DNA of 17,425 nt, taken from NCBI GenBank assembly GCA_964344725.1, contig CAYFOI010000027.1, forward strand, positions 1-17,425, given 5' to 3'. A program made the translations under genes and the position numbers. How positions within the stretch are numbered: position 1 is the stretch's first letter; each line of letters begins with the position of its first letter. This document shows, one piece after another, positions 13,008 to 17,425 of the stretch. Under the pieces are notes generated by a model. It made no database searches, was not told the DNA's origin, and saw only the letters and a list, made by a program, of their open reading frames with translations. Source of the DNA: CG2-30-44-17 sp964344725. Its GTDB lineage: Bacteria; Patescibacteriota; Gracilibacteria; UBA1369; UBA12470.

Positions 13008-13735
13008 TAACTCTCATCCATCGACGGAAAATCACCGCCAATCACATCCTCCTTATACCGTTTTACGGCTTGTCTTACAACAAAATCGAGATCCGCATAT
13101 TCGCGAAGAAACTTAGGCTTAAACTCAGGATTCATCCCCAACATATCCGGCAAAACCAAAATCTGCCCATCACACCCGCTACCAGCACCAATTCCAATCG
13201 TCGGGATCTTAAGCTTATCAGTAACCTTCTGCGCCATATCAGCAGGCACACACTCCAAAACAACTGAAAAAGCACCAGCATCCTCAATAGCCATAGCTTC
13301 TTCTTCAAAATCAGTTTGAACTTTAAACTCCTCCACCTGCTGCGGCTTCAAACCTGTATGCCCCATCACATCAAAACCCTCCCTAACCAAAGCAGCAACT
13401 AGTTCAGGCTGTCCTTCAACTTTTACACAATTACAGGAGAGCTCATCACGAACACGCAATGCTTGATCAAAAGAACACCCATAAGGCAAATCCGCAACAA
13501 CAAGCGCACTCTTTACCCCATTCATTACAGCACCAGTATGCCTAATTATGTCATCAACACTCACACCCTTTGTATCTTTCTCCCCATAAACAACCATGCC
13601 CAGTGAATCCCCAACCAAAACCACATCAACTCCAGATTCATCAAGCATCCGAGCCATCAAAAAATCATAGGCAGTAAGAGCAACGATCTTACGCTTACCC
13701 TTCAGAGCCTTTATCTTAGAAACCGAAATAGTCAT
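13004..13735 (-). CDS. panB: 3-methyl-2-oxobutanoate hydroxymethyltransferase
   Basis: PanB adds a hydroxymethyl group from methylene-tetrahydrofolate to ketoisovalerate, giving ketopantoate. Metal ligands are D43 (VGDSLG), D82 (VADLPYG) and E107 (KVEGQ). The catalytic Glu is E161 in ECVP. GHTGLKPQ and GIGAGSGCDGQ are intact. At 243 aa it is about 20 residues short, with a trimmed loop after PYG (84-95). It follows the Yip1-like gene by 7 nt, so they are co-transcribed. Its TAG stop shares the palindrome CTAG (13004-13007) with the stop of the convergent HNH gene. Confidence 0.96.
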   Translation of the reverse strand: MTISVSKIKALKGKRKIVALTAYDFLMARMLDESGVDVVLVGDSLGMVVYGEKDTKGVSVDDIIRHTGAVMNGVKSALVVADLPYGCSFDQALRVRDELSCNCVKVEGQPELVAALVREGFDVMGHTGLKPQQVEEFKVQTDFEEEAMAIEDAGAFSVVLECVPADMAQKVTDKLKIPTIGIGAGSGCDGQILVLPDMLGMNPEFKPKFLREYADLDFVVRQAVKRYKEDVIGGDFPSMDESY

Positions 13736-13742
13736 TGATTAA

Positions 13743-14324
13743 CTAGTAATACATCCCTCCAAAAGCACCTATAGCCAAGAAGGACAAACCAAATATCAAA
13801 GCAAGCCAAAGAACAACAGTCAAAACCAAAGTCCCAATAGCACCACCAGTATCAAGCTTATGCACACTCTTAAGCATCATAAACATAACAACAAGCCCCC
13901 ACAAACCTGCAACAATACTCAAAACAGGAACAATACTGACAACTCCAATAGCAGCCGCATAACCAGCAACTCTCAAGAATTCAACAATCTTAGCCTTCCC
14001 TTTAAAAACATATTGAGCAATCAAACTAATCACAACAATGCCAATAACACGACCAATCGTACCCCCGATAGTTGCAGATACCATACTCGCCATACTAGGC
14101 CTATAAACAACACCAAAAAACTCTTGAGGGAAAATATATGTCCCCACAGCCGCCGCCAATGCACCCAAAACTATAAAAGCAATCGCCGGCCCCATACTCT
14201 TCTCATCAGAAGCAACAGCCTTCATCTCCTTCTCATCCAACTTAATAATATTCACAGCCTTCATAATCTCTTTTTTCCAACCTTCAGCATCTTTAGGACA
14301 ATGCATAGTATGATGTTCTGTCAT
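13743..14324 (-). CDS. Yip1-like multi-pass membrane protein
   Basis: A 193-aa integral membrane protein. A soluble N-terminus (1-44, with HCPKDAEGWKKEI) precedes helices at about 46-64, 81-107, 117-135, 136-153 and 162-190. The spacing of the last helices and the stretch RVAGYAAAIGVVSIVPVLSI recall the Yip1 (PF04893-type) domain found in many bacterial proteins of unknown function. It lies 20 nt after the kinase and 7 nt before panB, all in one direction. A transport role for pantothenate or a precursor is only a guess from position. No transporter motif is seen. Confidence 0.7.
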   Translation of the reverse strand: MTEHHTMHCPKDAEGWKKEIMKAVNIIKLDEKEMKAVASDEKSMGPAIAFIVLGALAAAVGTYIFPQEFFGVVYRPSMASMVSATIGGTIGRVIGIVVISLIAQYVFKGKAKIVEFLRVAGYAAAIGVVSIVPVLSIVAGLWGLVVMFMMLKSVHKLDTGGAIGTLVLTVVLWLALIFGLSFLAIGAFGGMYY

Positions 14325-14344
14325 TTTGTTTTTTTGTTAAAAAA

Positions 14345-15175
14345 TTACCGAGGAGAATTGTACGCGATCCTCGCACCTATCGCAACAGAATAAGACGCAT
14401 TTTTAGGTACACAAACCTCAATCCCAAAACCATCAACAATATTAGAAACCACATCTGAAATCGCCTGGGCCCGCGTAAGCTTCCCCGTCAAAATAACCTT
14501 ACTAGCCCCTTCCGCCTGCGCAGCAAAAGCTGCAGAAGCACCTATCGTCTGACCAATGAGATTTATCATTCCCGCAGCCAAATCCTCTTTTTTAAAATCC
14601 ACTTCCCTGGCAAGACGACCAAGATTAGAAGCTGTAGCATCACCAGAAACTCGACCAATATCACCTCCAACAATATCAGCCACAGAAAGGTCAACACCAC
14701 TTGCAGACCCCCGCGAACCGATTTCCAAAAGCTCATTTATATCTGAAATCCCCAAAAGCTCCTTACCTAATCCAGCAAAAGTCCCTCCCCCAACACCCGT
14801 CCCCCCGATATGTTTAATTTCACATTTAGTATCACCCCCGCTACTGACTACTGACTCATTCCTACTGACTACTACCATACACGTCCCCGTTCCCATACTA
14901 ACTACTAAAACACTACTATTACAACTACTAAGCCACATGCCCCCATACCCAATCGCATCAATTTCTGAAACCTTAATAAGCGGCATCCCAAAAGTCTCAT
15001 CATCAAAAAACCGACTCTTCCCCCCAGTCACATAAACCTTTTTAGAACCCTTTAATTTAGACTTTAAATCAACTCCCGAATCATAAGACTCAAAACTTTC
15101 AATAGAAACAATCTCATCTCCTTCCCAGGAGACAACATCACAAGTAGAGCCACCAAAATCCAGCGAAATTTCCAT
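14345..15175 (-). CDS. coaW: Type II pantothenate kinase
   Basis: It phosphorylates pantothenate, the first committed step to CoA. The ASKHA fold shows phosphate-1 ISLDFGGST (residues 3-11), the catalytic Glu in SEIDAIG (E71), phosphate-2 SMGTGT (93-98), and the GGTGVGGGTFAGLGK stretch (124-138). The SGDATASNLGRL region follows. This is the pattern of Staphylococcus CoaW and eukaryotic PanK. It is 276 aa. Between GTGT and GGTG it has about 12 more residues than CoaW, and that stretch (about 100-112) is encoded by a 7-bp tandem array. The fold core is otherwise intact. It is the first gene of the pantothenate run and ends in TAA 20 nt before the Yip1-like gene. Confidence 0.92.
   Translation of the reverse strand: MEISLDFGGSTCDVVSWEGDEIVSIESFESYDSGVDLKSKLKGSKKVYVTGGKSRFFDDETFGMPLIKVSEIDAIGYGGMWLSSCNSSVLVVSMGTGTCMVVVSRNESVVSSGGDTKCEIKHIGGTGVGGGTFAGLGKELLGISDINELLEIGSRGSASGVDLSVADIVGGDIGRVSGDATASNLGRLAREVDFKKEDLAAGMINLIGQTIGASAAFAAQAEGASKVILTGKLTRAQAISDVVSNIVDGFGIEVCVPKNASYSVAIGARIAYNSPR
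14841..14931. repeat. 7-bp array inside the pantothenate kinase gene
   Basis: CTACTGA, CTACTGA, CTCATTC, CTACTGA, CTACTAC run in exact 7-bp phase (14841-14875). Related CTA/ACTA words continue to 14931 (ACTAACT, ACTAAAA, CACTACT, CTACTAA). The same word type is otherwise found in spacers (2.4 and 2.8 kb). The encoded residues are Val/Ser-rich. Confidence 0.8.
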
Positions 15176-15180
15176 AAATA

Positions 15181-15215
15181 TTAGTACCTAGTACGTAGTA
15201 CATAGTACCTAGTAT
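15181..15215. repeat. 7-bp tandem array (NTAGTAY)
   Basis: Five contiguous units: TTAGTAC, CTAGTAC, GTAGTAC, ATAGTAC and CTAGTAT. It begins 6 nt upstream of the kinase start (15175). GTAGTAC also occurs at 7919-7925. From 15216 to 15349 no gene or clear structure is seen. Confidence 0.92.
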
Positions 15216-15349
15216 GCGAGATTAGTCCACATAATTCACACAATACTTTTTCAAACTTTCAACCTCTTTCCCGTAACAGAACTTACCTTCAAGAAGGCTT
15301 TCAGATAAAATACCGCCGCTGCGAAAAGCAAAATTTCACATATATATAC

Positions 15350-15397
15350 TAGCTGGTTAGCTTTTTAGCTAGTTAGCAGGACAACCCTATAACCCTC
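15350..15397. repeat. 8-bp-periodic array before hppA
   Basis: TAGCTGGT, TAGCTTTT, TAGCTAGT, TAGCAGGA, CAACCCTA and TAACCCTC run in exact 8-bp phase. The last two units share the CCTATAACCCT word with the arrays at 0.6 and 2.4 kb. The array ends 7 nt before the hppA ATG. Confidence 0.85.
15388..15393 (+). promoter_or_regulatory. -10-like TATAAC before hppA
   Basis: TATAAC matches TATAAT at 5 of 6 positions and lies 11 nt before the ATG, inside the 8-bp array. The -35 is poor. A second candidate, TATACT (15345-15350), lies 54 nt upstream of the ATG. Confidence 0.4.
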
Positions 15398-15404
15398 CAC
15401 AAAA

Positions 15405-17425
15405 ATGGACATCACCCTTTCTGCGATTATAGTGAGCGTTATCGCTCTCGCAGTAGCGATTTTTCTAGTGATCCAGGTACTAAAAGAGAAACCAGGTTCA
15501 ACAACAATGCAGGAGATCGCAACATCTATTCAGCAAGGAGCAATGGCTTACCTTAATAGACAGTTCAAGACTATTGCTATTTTCGCTATTTTAATCTTCT
15601 TTGGACTCGGCATTGCATTGCCAGCAGGAGATCACCACAACGGATACATGATAGCTGTCGGATTTTTAGTAGGTGCAGTCTTCTCAGCTTTGGCCGGATA
15701 TATCGGTATGGGCATGAGTGTACGTGCTAATGTACGCACAGCGAACGCAGCAAAAAAGAGCCTAGGAGAAGCTTTCCTGATTGCATTCCGTGGAGGATCT
15801 GTAACAGGTCTTTGCGTAGTTGCACTTGCTCTACTCGGAGTTTCTGGATTTTATCTATTATTTACAAAAGTTTTTGACATCCCTGTAGACATTGCACCTA
15901 GCTTACTTCTTGGATTTGGATTTGGTGCTTCATTAATTTCTCTATTCGCTCGTGTCGGTGGAGGAATTTTTACAAAAGCAGCAGATGTTGGAGCAGACCT
16001 TGTAGGTAAAGTGGAAAAAGGAATTCCAGAAGACGATCCAAGAAACCCAGCAGTAATCGCAGACAACGTTGGTGACAACGTTGGCGACTGTGCAGGAATG
16101 GGTGCAGATCTATTTGAAACTTATGCAGTTACACTTATTGCAGCAATGATTTTGGCATCTTCTACTCTCGTTGATACAGCAGGAGAAGAAGTCATTACTT
16201 ATCCACTACTTCTTGGTGGAATCGCTGTCATCACTTCTATAATTGGTATTTTCTTTGTAAAACTCGGCAAGAAAGAAAACATCATGGGAGCTATGTACAA
16301 AGGAATGCTAATAACAGGTGTTCTTTCAGCAATTGGATTCTACTTCGCAACAGACAAGATGCTAAACGACATGAACATCTTCTACGCAGGTCTTGTAGGT
16401 CTAGGTGTTACGCTTTTCATCAATATCATTACAGAATTCTACACTTCGACAGAATACAGCCCAGTGAGAAAGATCGCTAAATCTTCTGAGACAGGAGCTG
16501 GAACAAACATCATTACAGGTCTAGCTGTTGGACTACAAAGCACAGTACTACCTGTACTACTTATCTGTGCTGCAATCGCACTAGCTTACTATTTTGGAGA
16601 GACATCAACACTTCAAAACGGAATTTACGGTATCGCAATCGCAGCCGTAGCTATGCTTTCCACAACAGGTCTAGTAATCGCAACAGACTCCTACGGGCCT
16701 ATCACAGACAACGCAGGAGGAATCGCAGAGATGTCAGAACTTCCTGAGTCTGTACGAGCACACACAGATGCTCTAGACGCAGTAGGAAACACAACCAAGG
16801 CTGTAACAAAAGGTTACGCTATCGGCAGCGCAGCTCTAGCAGCGCTCGTGCTATTCCAAGCATATGGGGAAGAACTAGTGAAAAACGCCGAGGTCGGTTC
16901 AAACTTCGGATTTGAAATCGAGAACTATATGGTCCTGATCGGACTATTCATCGGTGGAATGCTACCTTTCTTATTCAGCTCACTATGTATGGAAGCTGTA
17001 GGCAAAGCTGCTCACAAAGTAGTCGAAGAGGTACGTCGCCAATTCCGAGAGATCCAAGGGATCATGGAGAAAAAAGCAAAGCCAGAATACGACGTTTGTG
17101 TAGATATCGTTACAAAAGCTGCTCTTAAGGAGATGGTTCTCCCAGGAGCTCTAGCTGTCGCTGCTCCTCTATTAGTTGGATTCATTCTAGGCCCTGAGGC
17201 TCTAGGAGGTCTCCTCGCAGGTGTGATCATCTCAGGTCTCTTGATGGCTATTCAAATGTCAAACGGAGGCGGAGCTTGGGACAACGCTAAGAAATACATC
17301 GAAGACGGCAACCACGGCGGCAAAGGCTCAAATGCCCACAACGCAGCTGTAGTCGGAGATACAGTTGGTGACCCTTACAAAGACACAGCAGGCCCAGCCC
17401 TCAACGCTCTTATCAAGGTTATCAA
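15405..17425 (+). CDS. hppA: Membrane-bound proton-pumping pyrophosphatase (partial at right edge)
   Basis: HppA couples PPi hydrolysis to H+ export. It starts MDITLSAIIVSVIALAVAIF (first helix), and about 673 residues lie in the window before the edge, with no internal stop. The substrate loop GGGIFTKAADVGADLVGKVE, the DNVGDNVGDCAGMGADLFE motif and the late GDTVGDPYKDTAGP motif are intact. The region GNTTKAVTKGYAIGSAAL has Lys where K+-dependent enzymes have Ala, so it is a K+-independent type. No Shine-Dalgarno sequence is seen; a TATAAC -10-like box 11 nt upstream is in the repeat array. It is divergent from the pantothenate run. Confidence 0.97.
   Translation, partial: MDITLSAIIVSVIALAVAIFLVIQVLKEKPGSTTMQEIATSIQQGAMAYLNRQFKTIAIFAILIFFGLGIALPAGDHHNGYMIAVGFLVGAVFSALAGYIGMGMSVRANVRTANAAKKSLGEAFLIAFRGGSVTGLCVVALALLGVSGFYLLFTKVFDIPVDIAPSLLLGFGFGASLISLFARVGGGIFTKAADVGADLVGKVEKGIPEDDPRNPAVIADNVGDNVGDCAGMGADLFETYAVTLIAAMILASSTLVDTAGEEVITYPLLLGGIAVITSIIGIFFVKLGKKENIMGAMYKGMLITGVLSAIGFYFATDKMLNDMNIFYAGLVGLGVTLFINIITEFYTSTEYSPVRKIAKSSETGAGTNIITGLAVGLQSTVLPVLLICAAIALAYYFGETSTLQNGIYGIAIAAVAMLSTTGLVIATDSYGPITDNAGGIAEMSELPESVRAHTDALDAVGNTTKAVTKGYAIGSAALAALVLFQAYGEELVKNAEVGSNFGFEIENYMVLIGLFIGGMLPFLFSSLCMEAVGKAAHKVVEEVRRQFREIQGIMEKKAKPEYDVCVDIVTKAALKEMVLPGALAVAAPLLVGFILGPEALGGLLAGVIISGLLMAIQMSNGGGAWDNAKKYIEDGNHGGKGSNAHNAAVVGDTVGDPYKDTAGPALNALIKVI

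Noticed and set aside
583..15397. CRISPR array
   Set aside because: Units are only 7-8 bp with no 25-40-bp direct repeats and spacers, and no cas genes are near.
15851..17230. Minus-strand open frames within hppA
   Set aside because: Antisense to intact HppA motifs and Pro/Ser/Thr/Arg-rich, typical of a shadow frame.

Overview
The window reads as ordinary, compact bacterial chromosome of moderately AT-rich composition. It probably comes from a Candidate Phyla Radiation (Patescibacteria)-type organism. This is inferred from short, tightly packed genes, shortened family members (PanB, PanC), start codons with no visible Shine-Dalgarno sequence, and many small orphan proteins. The exact phylum cannot be fixed from the sequence. 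Genes read with TGA as a stop, so this is not the TGA=Gly code of Gracilibacteria/Absconditabacteria. TGA is nonetheless almost avoided: of 17 complete genes, 10 end in TAG, 6 in TAA and 1 in TGA.

Layout. 1-137: non-coding edge with an imperfect hairpin. 138-2337 (minus): a small acidic orphan with a consensus promoter, then gatC-gatA, two subunits of the tRNA-dependent amidotransferase, without gatB. 2480-4944 (plus): a small membrane protein, a GTFDxFHxGH nucleotidyltransferase, ftsX (without ftsE) and recO. 4948-9183 (minus): a second small orphan, a long RelA/SpoT homologue whose hydrolase site looks inactive, and an acidic single-pass membrane protein. 9249-15175 (minus): a pantothenate/coenzyme A cluster of type II pantothenate kinase, a Yip1-like membrane protein, panB, panC, a divergent GHKL-ATPase-like protein and coaBC. 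It is split between panB and panC by a DUF222-like HNH endonuclease gene on the plus strand. 15405-end (plus): hppA, a proton-pumping pyrophosphatase of the K+-independent type, cut by the window edge.

PanB, PanC, the kinase and CoaBC together would take ketoisovalerate, via ketopantoate (a reductase such as PanE is needed and not seen here), to 4'-phosphopantetheine. CoaD and CoaE are not in the window.

The most striking non-gene structure is a set of 7- or 8-bp-periodic tandem arrays with locus-specific words. They fill most spacers (0.58, 2.4, 2.8, 4.2, 7.9-8.05, 15.2 and 15.35 kb). At two places they run into coding sequence: the gatA 3' end and the middle of the pantothenate kinase gene. 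Several -10 boxes lie only 7-11 nt before start codons, some inside these arrays, which suggests leaderless or nearly leaderless transcripts. At 7.9-8.05 kb two arrays form the inverted arms around a pair of perfect hairpins.
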